Counted from the stretch's first letter, positions 20,053 through 28,464 are shown. The stretch is DNA of 64,000 bases from Cribrihabitans_A pelagius (GCF_048820915.1 NZ_JBMERR010000001.1:124001-188000); one strand, 5' to 3'. Program-made: numbers and translations. The notes: a model not told the origin generated them from the sequence alone.

Positions 20053-20565
20053 TCAGTCCTGGTTCATTTGCAGCACGTGATGCACACCTATGTCAGGCTT
20101 GCTCCCGCCCTCCTGCAGCCCGGCGCGCAAGAGCTTCAGGCCGACCAGAACGGCGCTGCTCTCATTGGCCCAGACCGCGGCCTCGGCGGGAGTGAACTTC
20201 AGCAGCGTGACCTTGGGGTCTTCGCGCCCCTGCTCGAACCAGGCGGCGGCGGCCACGCTCCAGTATTCGTCCAGCTTGGCGTCGTTCTGGCTCGCCACCA
20301 GCGCGCCTTCAATGCTGGCGTAATAATCCTGGTTCGAGGATACGAAGCACAGTTCGCCCCGCCCGCCGGTGCCGACGGCCCGGGCCAGGTCGGTGTCCGA
20401 GGAGGTGATGAACCAGATCGCGCCGCTGTCTTCATCGGCAAAATGCGTCATCGGCTGCGGGTGCTGGCCGCTGCCGGTCACCGCCAGCATCGACGTGCGC
20501 CCGCGCGAAAGCTGTGTCCACAGCTGCTGCTTGGCGTCTTCCTGGGTTTCGGTTTGGCGGGCCAT
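20053..20565 (-). CDS. General stress protein, pyridoxamine-phosphate-oxidase-like flavin-binding family
   Basis: 170 residues. One split-barrel PPOX-like domain: SMLAVTGSGQHPQPMTHFADEDSGAIWFITSSDTDLA, then ELCFVSSNQDYYASIEGALV, as in bacterial general stress proteins that bind FMN/FAD. Ribosome site tgaggtgagac. An EcfG promoter lies on the same strand 98 bases upstream, and the gene is divergent from the small stress gene at 20773. Enzymatic activity not established for the family. Confidence 0.88.
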   Translation of the reverse strand: MARQTETQEDAKQQLWTQLSRGRTSMLAVTGSGQHPQPMTHFADEDSGAIWFITSSDTDLARAVGTGGRGELCFVSSNQDYYASIEGALVASQNDAKLDEYWSVAAAAWFEQGREDPKVTLLKFTPAEAAVWANESSAVLVGLKLLRAGLQEGGSKPDIGVHHVLQMNQD

Positions 20566-20662
20566 GTCTCACCTCATTGATGTGTAGAAATTCCGGGTTG
20601 GGCGCCCGCGCAGACGCGGGCGGCGGCAGGGGTGCTGCGCATGCAGCCCTTCCCACAGCCTC

Positions 20663-20687
20663 AACGCGCGAAAGGGGCGGCGGTTCC
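20663..20687 (-). promoter_or_regulatory. EcfG-type general stress promoter (minus strand)
   Basis: Minus-strand GGAAC (20687-20683), 16-base spacer, CGTT (20666-20663). Exact consensus, reading towards the PPOX gene. Confidence 0.82.
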
Positions 20688-20710
20688 TGCTCCGCAGGCC
20701 CTGCGCGGCA

Positions 20711-20736
20711 GGAACCAAAGCGCCTCAACCCGCGTT
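20711..20736 (+). promoter_or_regulatory. EcfG-type general stress promoter
   Basis: GGAAC 20711-20715, 17-base spacer, CGTT 20733-20736. Exact consensus, 37 bases before the ATG at 20773. Divergent from the promoter at 20663-20687 with 23 bases between. Confidence 0.82.
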
Positions 20737-20772
20737 TCATACACATCCACCCTTTCAACGGGAGACAGAGAA

Positions 20773-21018
20773 ATGAAACCCACCGTGCCCGCCCAATTCC
20801 CCACCCGCCAGCGGCTGCCTGGCGCCACCGCCCGCCCTGGCCAGCCGCAAGCGCGCGCCGTGGCTGTGGCACTGCCCCGGGCAGCGCACCCGCTGGAGGC
20901 CGCAGGCCAGGTGCCGGAACGCTTTGCCGACGCCGCCCGCGCGTCCCTGGAGGCGGTGCGGATCTTCTGGCAGCGCAACGCTCCGGCGGGCCGGACGGGT
21001 GCGAAAACCCGGAAGTGA
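20773..21018 (+). CDS. Small protein of unknown function, EcfG-controlled
   Basis: 81 residues, basic, proline- and alanine-rich at the N-terminus. A helical C-terminal part (ERFADAARASLEAVRIFWQR) is loosely like the helical repeats of phasins. No signal peptide. The ATG is supported by cgggagacagagaa upstream and an exact EcfG promoter 37 bases away. No family recognised. It may be cotranscribed with the AI-2E-family gene 152 bp downstream. Confidence 0.6.
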   Translation: MKPTVPAQFPTRQRLPGATARPGQPQARAVAVALPRAAHPLEAAGQVPERFADAARASLEAVRIFWQRNAPAGRTGAKTRK

Positions 21019-21170
21019 CGGGGCTGCACCAGGCAGGCTTCGGGCGGGCTGCGGGCCCGTCTCCCGCCCGCTCCTCATGGCCATACCGCGGCCGGGCTAA
21101 CAGCGGCCGAAGATTCAGCGGGCAGGCGCTACAGTGCGCGGCCCGCTCATCCATGCCTGGAGGGGTGTAA

Positions 21171-22256
21171 ATGCAGGACGTGACCAAACCAAGCGCCGAC
21201 GCCGCCGCGGCGGAAGGCCCGGACGACGCCAAGCTGATGTCCGTGGTGCTGAGCAGCGGGGCGATGCGGGCGATGACCCTCGTCCTCACCCTGATCGCCG
21301 TCACCGCTGCGCTTCATTTTGCCAAGCCGGTGCTGGCGCCGGTGGTCTTTGCCGTGGTGATGGGTATCGTGATTTCGCCCCTGGCGGACCGGCTCGACCG
21401 GCTGGGCGTCGCGCGGGTGGCGACGGCGGCGGGGCTTCTGGTGCTGTCGGTGCTGCTGCTGGCGCTTCTGGTGCTGTCGCTCGACCCGCTGATCTCGGCC
21501 CTGGTGGCGCAGCTGCCGGTGATCAAGGCCGAAATCCGCGGCTGGGTGGAGATGCTCTCCGGCGTTTTGCGCGGCATCGAGGCGATCAGCAGCGAGCTGG
21601 AAGAGACCGTGGGTCAGACCGGCGCCAAAGCGGCGCGCGGGGAAGAGACCGCGCTGCCAACGCTGGTGGACGCGCTGTGGCTGGCGCCAAACTTCGGCGC
21701 GCAGCTGCTGATCTTTGTGGGCACGCTGTTCTTTTTCGTGCTGACCCGCAACGAGCTCTATGCCGCCGCGGGCCCCTACGCCAGCCGCTTGTTCCTGGCC
21801 GAGCGCGCGGTGGCAAGCTATTTCACCGCGATCTCGACGGTGAATGCCGGGCTGGGGCTGACGGCGGCAGCGGGGCTTGCAGCGCTGGGTGTCCCGGGCG
21901 CCTGGGCCTGGGGGCTGGCGGCGGCGCTCTTGAACTTCATTCCTTACCTAGGGCCGTTCCTGATCATGGGCGGGCTGGCCGTCGCAGGCCTCACCCAGTT
22001 CAACGGCTTCCAGGCGGTGCTGCCGCTGGGGCTCTTTGTGCTCTTGAACCTGACGGAGTCTCAGTTTGTCACCCCCGCCTTCGTTGGCCGCCAGCTGCAC
22101 CTGAACCCTCTCTGGGTGTTCTTGGCGATCATCTTCGGGCTGTGGATCTGGGGGCCTGTGGGGGCGATCGTGGCGCTGCCGGTGCTCTTGTGGAGCGGCC
22201 GGATGCTGACCCCGCCGCCGCCGCACGGGCCGCCACGGCCCCCAGCGGACGGCTGA
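21171..22256 (+). CDS. AI-2E/PerM-family membrane transporter
   Basis: 361 residues. Hydrophobic N-terminal pair, a long soluble middle, then the family pattern NFIPYLGPFLIMGGLAVAGL and a C-terminal cluster of segments ending WIWGPVGAIVALPVLLW. PerM/AI-2E family proteins are inner-membrane exporters of varied substrates. Ribosome site ctggaggggtgtaa. It converges on the PLD gene, stops 17 bp apart. No promoter of its own seen, so it may read through from the stress gene upstream. Confidence 0.88.
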   Translation: MQDVTKPSADAAAAEGPDDAKLMSVVLSSGAMRAMTLVLTLIAVTAALHFAKPVLAPVVFAVVMGIVISPLADRLDRLGVARVATAAGLLVLSVLLLALLVLSLDPLISALVAQLPVIKAEIRGWVEMLSGVLRGIEAISSELEETVGQTGAKAARGEETALPTLVDALWLAPNFGAQLLIFVGTLFFFVLTRNELYAAAGPYASRLFLAERAVASYFTAISTVNAGLGLTAAAGLAALGVPGAWAWGLAAALLNFIPYLGPFLIMGGLAVAGLTQFNGFQAVLPLGLFVLLNLTESQFVTPAFVGRQLHLNPLWVFLAIIFGLWIWGPVGAIVALPVLLWSGRMLTPPPPHGPPRPPADG

Positions 22257-22273
22257 CCGCGGGCAGATCCGGC

Positions 22274-23782
22274 TCAGACGATATCTTCCGGCGCGCCCGG
22301 CAGGGGCTGGCGCAGGTCCGCCATCTGCTCGGGGTCATGCGGCACCAGGAGGCCGCGGCGCGCTTCGGGGAGGCGCACGCCGTTGCGGCGCACTTCCTTC
22401 TGCCACCAGGCGGAGGCGCTGGCGGGATGATGCGCCTCCGGCGGCAAATCCTCGCGCCACCAGTGCCATGCCAGCCGCTGCCACAGCAGCGCGACACGCT
22501 CCGGCTGGGTCAGCCGCAGCGCCGATTCCGTGTCCCAGCGCATCGAGCGGCCGTTCAGATTGGCCGAGCCGACCACCCCGAAGCTGCCGTCGATGATCAG
22601 CACCTTGCTGTGCAAATAGATGACCGGCGAGCCTGCCAGCACCGCGGGTGTCTCCCGCGCTGCCATCCGCGGCTGCACGGGGCTTGCGATACAGGCGCGC
22701 GCCCCGAAGGCACGGGTTACCTTGTTCAGCGCGTCTGCCTGCAAAGCCATGCCGTAGCGCGCGTCCAGCTCGCGGTTGTCTTCGAAGGCGACATCCTCGG
22801 GCAGGGCGGGCAGGACCAGGATCAGCGACAGATCGGGATTGCGCCGCGCCGCACGCGCCAGCCCGCGGGCAATCTTGCTGGAGCGCAGGAACTGGGTTTC
22901 CAGGTAGATCAGCTTCTCGGCGCGCTCGAAAGCGGCCAGGTGGTCCGTTTCGATCTCCTTCAGCAGGGTGCGCGGCGACAGCGCCCAGGGTGTTATCCGC
23001 GGCGCCGACAGGGTGCGGCGCACGGCGCCGCCGGTCTCTGCCCGCCGCTTCCCCGCGATCTCGTCCAGGAACTGGTCCAGGTGACGTGCAGCTTCCTCGG
23101 CTTCCGGACCGCGCACCAGAAGCTGCACATCGGCCCAGGTCTCATGTGCGGGCAGGTCGTGCTCCGGCGTGTCATAGCGGCGCCGGTTCAGGTCCAGCCC
23201 GCCCATATACAGCACCTCGCGGTCGATCACCGCGACCTTCTGATGGTGCGAGACCGGGTGCAGGTTGGGCGGCCCGTAGGTGACCCCGCGCGGCCTCAGC
23301 CGATGCGGCAGGCGGCGCAGCTTGCCCAGCACGAAGGGCGAGAATACCAGCCGCGTCAGCATCCCGGCCCGTGCCGGATGCAGCGAGGCAGAGACCGACA
23401 GCCGCGCCGCTTCATCGGCGCTCAGCTCCGCTGTCAGCGCCGCTGCCTGGGCCAGTGTCTTCTGCGCCGCGGCATGCAGGGGGGCGGCCATCACCGCGTC
23501 GAAGTCGCTGACCACCAGCCGCACCCGCACACCGCGGCGCAGGGCGTCGGCAACCAGGTCGGCCCAGGTGCTGCCGACTGCGCGCGCCTCGGGGCTGAGC
23601 AGTTCCGTGGTGAAGTTGAACAGGCGGAAGCTGGCGGAAATCTCCCGGCGGGCCGCCAGCACCGCGCGTTCAAAAGCGGGCCAAGCCTCCCCGGCGGTGA
23701 TCAGGACCTCGAAGTCGGCCCCCACGGTCTCCGCAGCCCCTGATGCCGCCCGGGCTTGGTCATGCTGCGGGTTCTGATGCAT
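22274..23782 (-). CDS. Phospholipase D/cardiolipin-synthase-like protein
   Basis: 502 residues with both HKD active-site motifs: SHHQKVAVIDREVLYMGGLD and LHSKVLIIDGSFGVVGSANL. No N-terminal membrane helix is seen, unlike classic Cls. It is the last gene of the nepR-ecfG-kinase operon: its ATG lies 23 bases inside the kinase gene, with agggagacc as ribosome site. Membrane-lipid remodelling in stress is a fair inference. Substrate unproven. Confidence 0.9.
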   Translation of the reverse strand: MHQNPQHDQARAASGAAETVGADFEVLITAGEAWPAFERAVLAARREISASFRLFNFTTELLSPEARAVGSTWADLVADALRRGVRVRLVVSDFDAVMAAPLHAAAQKTLAQAAALTAELSADEAARLSVSASLHPARAGMLTRLVFSPFVLGKLRRLPHRLRPRGVTYGPPNLHPVSHHQKVAVIDREVLYMGGLDLNRRRYDTPEHDLPAHETWADVQLLVRGPEAEEAARHLDQFLDEIAGKRRAETGGAVRRTLSAPRITPWALSPRTLLKEIETDHLAAFERAEKLIYLETQFLRSSKIARGLARAARRNPDLSLILVLPALPEDVAFEDNRELDARYGMALQADALNKVTRAFGARACIASPVQPRMAARETPAVLAGSPVIYLHSKVLIIDGSFGVVGSANLNGRSMRWDTESALRLTQPERVALLWQRLAWHWWREDLPPEAHHPASASAWWQKEVRRNGVRLPEARRGLLVPHDPEQMADLRQPLPGAPEDIV

Positions 23783-25532
23783 GGTCTCCCTGCCTCGGCC
23801 GCAAGGCCGTGATCGACGCTCCGGTGCCCGGCGGCGCCGGGAAGCGCAGCCGGTAGCAATAGCAGTCTTCGGTATCGAGGATGCTGGCCTCGCCGTCCAG
23901 CTGCGTGGTGAAGGCTTTCATCAGCCGGGTGCCGACCCCGCTGCCCATGTCCTCGTCCACGGTTTCGAAGACGCGTTCGCCCTTGGTGTTGCAGATCTCC
24001 AGCTCCAGCGTGTCCGCATCGGCGAGATGCAGGCTGACGGTGATCCTGGCCGGGCCCTCATCGGGTTTGCCTGCGTATTTCACCGCGTTGGTCATCGCCT
24101 CGGAGAACAGCATCGACAGGGTCACCGCCTGGTCCTGCGACAAGGGCGCCTCGATCACGTCGCGGCCGATTTCCACGCCGGGGCCATGGCTGGGATTGAT
24201 CGAGCCGATCTCGTCCACCAGCCCGTTGATGAGCTCGCGGCTGTCGACGGTGGTGATGTCCGGGTTGGTGTTGAGGCTGCGGTGAATTGTGGCCAGCCCG
24301 CGCACCCGGCGCTGCAGCTGCGCCAGCATGTTGCGCGCCTCCATCGAGTGGGCGCTGCGGCTTTGCATATTCATGATCGAGGCGATCATTTGCAGGTTGT
24401 TCTTCACCCGGTGGTGCACCTCGCGCAGCAGCACCGTCTTTTCCACCAAATCCTGCTCGCGGCGGCGTTCGGCCTCGCTCAGGATCGTGACCATGCGGTT
24501 GAAGGACTGCTGGGCCTCTTCGAATTCGCGCGGCGGGTGGCTGAGCTCCAGCCGTGCGTCTGCGCGTTCCCCCAGCGCATAGCGCCGCATCGCGGTGCGC
24601 AGCGCGCTCAGGTGGCGCACCACCAGGCGCTGCAGGCCAAAGACCGCAACCGTGATTCCCGCCAGCCACATCAGCACCGGGAAGGCCGTAGTCATCAAGG
24701 AGGCGGGGTTGCCGGTCATCGACATTGCCTTTTCCATCGGCCAGCTGCCAATCACTGCAACCTGGCCGGGGATGATGGCGCTGACCGCAAAGAACCGCGG
24801 GTTGCCGGAATGGGAGTCACCATAGAAGGTTTCGCCCGTGCGCTGCAGCAGTTCGCGGCGGGGCACGGTGGAGGGCAACGTCAGGCTGGCGTCCTCCGCC
24901 GGCAGGCTGGAAAACAGGATGTCGCCCTGGCTGTCGACGGTGGAGAACTGAATGCCGCTGACAACGCCGGGTTGGCCGGGCGCGCTGGCCATCCGGTGCG
25001 GCACAGCGATCGAAACATAGCCCGCGATGGTGCCGGACTGGCGCACCGGGCTGGTGGCCAGAAGCTGCGGGGTGGGGCTGCCGGAGATATTGGCATCCAC
25101 CGCAAAGCTCGGCCCGTTCACGGTCTGGGCCTTCAGGAACGACCATTCCTGCGACACGTCCCCTTTCACCCCGTTAGAGGTGCAGTTCATCTGCCCGTCC
25201 GGCCCGATGAAGGCGGCAAAGGTGAAAGGGTTTTCCTTCTGGGTGAAGGCCTGCAGGAATTCGGAGCAGGCGCCCTGATCGCCGGTGAACGGCAGGATCA
25301 GCGCCGCCAGCCCCTCGGTCACGCCGCCGGCGCGGTGCAGCAGTTCGCGCTCCCGCGCGGCGGCGCGCTGGGTGCGGTCCAGAAGCGAGGCATGCGACAG
25401 CCGGCTGGCCTCGGCGACCACCGCATTGGTCTGATACAGAGCGATCAGGCCAAGCGGCAGCAACGCGAGGGTCATCAGCCCTGCAAGGCGGACCAGCAGG
25501 CTGCCCGAAAAGGAACGGCGGAGTTGAATCAT
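23760..25532 (-). CDS. Sensor histidine kinase of the general stress response (HisKA_2/HWE type)
   Basis: 590 residues. Membrane helix ~13-33, periplasmic sensor ~35-280, second helix ~284-304, HAMP-like linker, then HisKA_2 box LLREVHHRVKNNLQMIASIM with phospho-acceptor His near 374, and an HATPase domain (SEAMTNAVKYA). This class phosphorylates PhyR in alphaproteobacteria, and the gene adjoins ecfG with a 4-base overlap (ATGA). Signal unknown. The final ~15 residues read over the start of the PLD gene. Confidence 0.92.
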   Translation of the reverse strand: MIQLRRSFSGSLLVRLAGLMTLALLPLGLIALYQTNAVVAEASRLSHASLLDRTQRAAARERELLHRAGGVTEGLAALILPFTGDQGACSEFLQAFTQKENPFTFAAFIGPDGQMNCTSNGVKGDVSQEWSFLKAQTVNGPSFAVDANISGSPTPQLLATSPVRQSGTIAGYVSIAVPHRMASAPGQPGVVSGIQFSTVDSQGDILFSSLPAEDASLTLPSTVPRRELLQRTGETFYGDSHSGNPRFFAVSAIIPGQVAVIGSWPMEKAMSMTGNPASLMTTAFPVLMWLAGITVAVFGLQRLVVRHLSALRTAMRRYALGERADARLELSHPPREFEEAQQSFNRMVTILSEAERRREQDLVEKTVLLREVHHRVKNNLQMIASIMNMQSRSAHSMEARNMLAQLQRRVRGLATIHRSLNTNPDITTVDSRELINGLVDEIGSINPSHGPGVEIGRDVIEAPLSQDQAVTLSMLFSEAMTNAVKYAGKPDEGPARITVSLHLADADTLELEICNTKGERVFETVDEDMGSGVGTRLMKAFTTQLDGEASILDTEDCYCYRLRFPAPPGTGASITALRPRQGDHASEPAA

Positions 25533-26083
25533 GCGGCGCTTGTATTACTGACAATACCGGCGGTCACGCTGTCGGTGAGTTCGATCTGGCCGGTTTCGTC
25601 CAGGTGCATCAGTTCGGTGAGCCGGGCGCGGGCGCGGTTGACCCGGCTCTTGATGGTGCCGGTCTTGACACCGCACATCTCGGCGGCTTCCTCGTAAGAA
25701 AAGCCGCCCGCACCGACCAGCGTGAGCGCCTCGCGCTGCTCATCGTTGAGCTGGCGGAAGGCCACGTGGAAGTCGCGCATGTTCAGGCGGCCGTCATGGT
25801 CGGGTTTCTGCGACAGCGTAGCCGCGAGCGAGCCGTCGGCATCCTCGACCTCGCGTTTGCGCTTGCGGCGCAGCGAGTAATAGGTGTTGCGCAGAATGGT
25901 GAACAGCCAGGCGCGGATGTTGGAGCCGGGCTCGAACTTGTCGATATTGGTCCAGGCCTTGACCAGCGTGTCCTGCACGAGGTCATCGGCCGTGGCACTG
26001 TTGCGGGTCAGGCTGATGGCAAAGGCGCGCAGGGCGCCAAGGTGGTTGGCAAGATCGTCACGCGGATCAAGGGACTCAACCAT
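25529..26083 (-). CDS. ecfG: ECF sigma factor EcfG (general stress sigma)
   Basis: 184 residues from ATG 26083. Region 2 is LVQDTLVKAWTNIDKFEPGSNIRAWLFTILRN and region 4 FSYEEAAEMCGVKTGTIKSRVNRARARL. It directs RNA polymerase to GGAAC-N16/17-CGTT promoters, of which this window has about ten. The start overlaps the nepR end by 8 bases. The longer open frame (to 26122) is rejected because it runs into nepR. Held by NepR until phosphorylated PhyR titrates it. Confidence 0.95.
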   Translation of the reverse strand: MVESLDPRDDLANHLGALRAFAISLTRNSATADDLVQDTLVKAWTNIDKFEPGSNIRAWLFTILRNTYYSLRRKRKREVEDADGSLAATLSQKPDHDGRLNMRDFHVAFRQLNDEQREALTLVGAGGFSYEEAAEMCGVKTGTIKSRVNRARARLTELMHLDETGQIELTDSVTAGIVSNTSAA

Positions 26084-26294
26084 TCGGTTTGCCCTCCTTT
26101 TCGGGCTGCTGCGTGGCCGCATTGGCGGCAGCGGCGGCGGGGCCCTTTTCCTTTAGCTGCTTCAGAAGCTCGGTGAACTTGTCGGGCACCGGCTCGCTGG
26201 CGAGCTGATCGAAGGCCTTTTTCAGGTTCTCATCGATCTCCCGGTCCAGCGCCTTGTCGCGCGCATGGGCGCGTTGTTGAGAGGATTGTTTCAT
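26076..26294 (-). CDS. nepR: Anti-sigma factor NepR
   Basis: 72 residues (another in-frame ATG at 26303 would add three). The NepR helix region ENLKKAFDQLASEPVPDKFTELLKQL is clear. The C-terminus is alanine- and glutamine-rich. It binds and blocks EcfG and is itself bound by phosphorylated PhyR. No strong ribosome site is visible, as is common for short leader transcripts. Promoter is the minus-strand EcfG site at 26332-26356, giving autoregulation. Confidence 0.93.
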   Translation of the reverse strand: MKQSSQQRAHARDKALDREIDENLKKAFDQLASEPVPDKFTELLKQLKEKGPAAAAANAATQQPEKEGKPNG

Positions 26295-26324
26295 GTGATG
26301 CATCGTTTTATTTGTGAGGTTTCT

Positions 26325-26349
26325 GGAACCAAACGCCGAAAGGCGCGTA
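26325..26349 (+). promoter_or_regulatory. EcfG-type promoter of phyR (plus strand)
   Basis: GGAAC 26325-26329, 16-base spacer, CGTA 26346-26349 (last base differs from CGTT). 39 bases before the phyR ATG. It overlaps the oppositely oriented nepR promoter almost completely. Confidence 0.7.
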
Positions 26350-26356
26350 TAGTTCC
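26332..26356 (-). promoter_or_regulatory. EcfG-type promoter of nepR-ecfG (minus strand)
   Basis: Minus-strand GGAAC (26356-26352), 16-base spacer, CGTT (26335-26332). Exact consensus, about 38 bases before the nepR ATG. With the phyR promoter it forms a near-palindrome, so only one of the two can be occupied at a time. Confidence 0.85.
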
Positions 26357-26387
26357 ATGTGTATGCCAAAAAAAGGGACAACGACAA

Positions 26388-27209
26388 ATGACCGTTCAGA
26401 CGGGAGACGTGATTGCCAGCCAGATCGCGGCAAACCTGCCATACCTGCGCCGGTACGCTCGGGCGCTGACCGGCAGCCAGAGCAGCGGCGACCAATATGC
26501 GATCGCCTCGCTGGAGGCGATCCTTTCGGGGGAGGGAGAATATGACAGCGGGCTGGCCCCGAAGGCGGCGCTGTTCCGGGTGTTCCATGCGATCTGGACT
26601 TCCGCGGGGGCGCATGTCAGCGACGACGCGGACGAGGCGGGTCTGGCGGCAAAGGCACAGGCGCATCTGCGGCGGTTGACGCCGAACACCCGCGAAGCGC
26701 TGCTTTTGCACACGATCGAGGAATTCAGCGCGGCGGAAACCGGCGTCATCATGGACGTGAACGAGGACGAGGCGTCCGAACTGATCTCCATCGCCTACGA
26801 GGAAATGTCGCGCGCCACTGTGGGCAAGGTGATGATCATCGAGGACGAGGCGGTCATCGCGATGGACCTGGAGGCGATCGTCGCCGACATGGGCCATCAG
26901 ATCACCGGCATCGCCCGCACCGAAACCCAGGCCCGCAAGCTGGCCGCCCAGGAGCCCGCCAACCTGATCCTCTCGGACATCCAGTTGGCCGACAACTCCA
27001 GCGGCATCGACGCGGTGAACGGCATCCTTGCCGAACATGGCGACCGCCCGGTGATCTTCATCACCGCGTACCCCGAGCGGCTGCTGACCGGCGAAGGGCC
27101 GGAGCCGGCCTTCCTGATCTCCAAACCTTATACCGAAGAGCAGGTGCGCTCGGCGGTGAGCCAGGCAATGTTCTTCTCCTCGACCGAGACGCTGAAAGCC
27201 ACGGGCTGA
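26388..27209 (+). CDS. phyR: Response regulator PhyR (anti-anti-sigma)
   Basis: 273 residues. The N-terminal ~140 are a sigma-like domain (YLRRYARALTGSQSSGDQY ... LLLHTIEEFSAAETGVIM), followed by a receiver domain (KVMIIEDEAVIAMDLEAI, phospho-Asp ~197 in LILSDIQL, SKPYTEEQV lysine). Phosphorylation frees the sigma-like domain to bind NepR and release EcfG. ATG 26388 follows aaagggacaacg. The frame is open further upstream but that part crosses the promoter. Confidence 0.97.
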   Translation: MTVQTGDVIASQIAANLPYLRRYARALTGSQSSGDQYAIASLEAILSGEGEYDSGLAPKAALFRVFHAIWTSAGAHVSDDADEAGLAAKAQAHLRRLTPNTREALLLHTIEEFSAAETGVIMDVNEDEASELISIAYEEMSRATVGKVMIIEDEAVIAMDLEAIVADMGHQITGIARTETQARKLAAQEPANLILSDIQLADNSSGIDAVNGILAEHGDRPVIFITAYPERLLTGEGPEPAFLISKPYTEEQVRSAVSQAMFFSSTETLKATG

Positions 27210-27256
27210 CACCCGCGCGGGGCTGCACGGCAGCCGCCGCAGCGCCTGAAAACTGC

Positions 27257-27288
27257 AAACGCCGGCCCCGCTCACGGGCCGGCGTTTT
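27257..27288 (+). terminator. Rho-independent terminator of phyR
   Basis: AAACGCCGGCCC, 7-base loop, GGGCCGGCGTTT, then T, 48 bases after the stop. Confidence 0.85.
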
Positions 27289-27304
27289 GCTTTGCGCCGT
27301 TTCC

Positions 27305-27431
27305 GCCGCGGGACAGGCCCGGCAGGCCGCCACGCATCACGGGCGCGCCACGCGGCGGCGGCTTGGCCGAGGCGGGGCAGCGCTCGAAACAAAGTTTGAA
27401 CTTGGTCTGGGTAGACTGCCAGCCGCTTCTG
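27305..27431 (+). repeat. Dispersed intergenic repeat, family B (partial copy 3)
   Basis: Begins GCCGCGGGACAGGCCCGGCA and ends CCGCTTCTG. It resembles the two ends of the copies at 19781 and 52299 with a different middle. With the hairpin at 27521 it fills the 409-base gap between phyR and the Dps-like gene. No gene seen there. Confidence 0.45.
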
Positions 27432-27520
27432 TCCGGCCCGCCCCTGCGGACGCCGCCGGCCCGAGGCTTGCCGCTTACGGGCTTTGGAGTGCTGGACGGG
27501 TTGAAGGCATCTCCCCGCAA

Positions 27521-27559
27521 AAATAGACCCGGGCCGTGGACCAATACACGGACCGGGTC
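27521..27559 (-). terminator. Likely terminator of the Dps-like gene
   Basis: GACCCGG and CCGGGTC pair, extended by CCGTG/CACGG after one mismatch. On the minus strand it is followed by TATTTTTG. A second GCCGGCCTGCG/CGCAGGCCGGC hairpin lies at about 27573-27604, nearer the stop. Confidence 0.6.
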
Positions 27560-27618
27560 CGCCGCCGGCCTGCGAGACGGGAGGAGGAGCGCAGGCCGGC
27601 AGATGGGGAGCAGCTGGA

Positions 27619-28116
27619 TCAGGACTTCTTCAGGGCCCGCAGCATCCATGCCGCCTGTTCGTGGAAAGCGGAGCGCGCCACCGCGAGATCCTCGGTCACG
27701 ATGTCCTTGTGCTTGGCGGCCAGCGCGGCCAGCGCGTGCAGCCGGCGCGCAACCCGCTCGTGGCTTTTTACCAGGTCCTGCGCCATTTGCTCTGCGTTCA
27801 GCTCACCCTCGGCGTCCTCGATCTTGGAACGGTTCAGAATCTCGTCCATCCGCGACGGCGCCAGATGGCCAAGGGCGCGGATGCGCTCGGCCAGGGTGTC
27901 GGCGGCGGTGAACATGTTCTCGTACTGCTCTTCGGTCAGCTTGTGCATGGAGTAGAACACCGGGCCTTCCACGTTCCAGTGGTAGGCGTGGGTCTTGAAT
28001 ACCAGCCGGTAGGTATCGGCGAGCACATCGGCCAGACCGCCCGCAACCGCGGCGGTATCGCGGACTCCGGTATCGACGTCGCTGTCGCTCGGGACGGTGG
28101 AAAGTGCGTCGGACAT
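27619..28116 (-). CDS. Dps-like ferritin family protein
   Basis: 165 residues. Four-helix ferritin-like fold with the Dps ferroxidase pattern YRLVFKTHAYHWNVEGPVFYSMHKLTEEQYENM (His and acidic ligands) and a second helix pair AADTLAERIRALG. Dps proteins bind DNA and oxidise iron, protecting from peroxide. The ribosome site aaaggagcccgtc and an exact EcfG promoter 53 bases upstream mark it as a general-stress gene. Confidence 0.92.
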   Translation of the reverse strand: MSDALSTVPSDSDVDTGVRDTAAVAGGLADVLADTYRLVFKTHAYHWNVEGPVFYSMHKLTEEQYENMFTAADTLAERIRALGHLAPSRMDEILNRSKIEDAEGELNAEQMAQDLVKSHERVARRLHALAALAAKHKDIVTEDLAVARSAFHEQAAWMLRALKKS

Positions 28117-28168
28117 GACGGGCTCCTTTTTTTAATTTCTCAGATTTCGATTGAAGAGTTGCAGGAAT

Positions 28169-28194
28169 AACGCGGTGTGCGGCGGTCTGGTTCC
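28169..28194 (-). promoter_or_regulatory. EcfG-type promoter of the Dps-like gene (minus strand)
   Basis: Minus-strand GGAAC (28194-28190), 17-base spacer, CGTT (28172-28169). Exact consensus. Confidence 0.85.
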
Positions 28195-28290
28195 TCGCCT
28201 TTTCTGGCGGTGTTTCCGGCCGGTGCGCCGCACCGCTGCTGGACAGGGCGGGAGGGGGCGGCAGCGGCACGCGGCCGCCGCCCGTCTCCG

Positions 28291-28464
28291 TTATCGCCGC
28301 GGGCCGCCACGCATCAGGCGGAGCAGAAGTGCAATGACAAACAGGGCCAGGAACACGAAGAAGAGGATCTGCGCTATCCCGGCCGAGGCTGCCGCAACGC
28401 CACTGAACCCGAAGATCCCCGCGACGATGGCAATGGCAAGAAAAACCAGTGCCCAATAGAGCAT
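28291..28464 (-). CDS. Small DUF1328 membrane protein
   Basis: 57 residues from ATG 28464, preceded by gaaaggagatggc. Two hydrophobic segments: YWALVFLAIAIVAGIFGF and IAQILFFVFLALFVIALLL, ending in a basic tail. Matches the short DUF1328/YtjA family, often stress-induced and of unknown function. The frame is open to 28506 but the extra 14 residues are unlike the family. A near-consensus EcfG promoter lies upstream. Confidence 0.9.
   Translation of the reverse strand: MLYWALVFLAIAIVAGIFGFSGVAAASAGIAQILFFVFLALFVIALLLRLMRGGPRR

Noticed and set aside
21134..23743. An 869-codon open frame on the plus strand over the AI-2E and PLD genes
   Set aside because: It is a GC-skewed shadow of two well-supported genes and has no recognisable protein pattern.
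26076..27392. 438-codon minus-strand frame containing nepR
   Set aside because: Only the last ~72 codons are real (NepR); the rest runs antisense through phyR and across both EcfG promoters.
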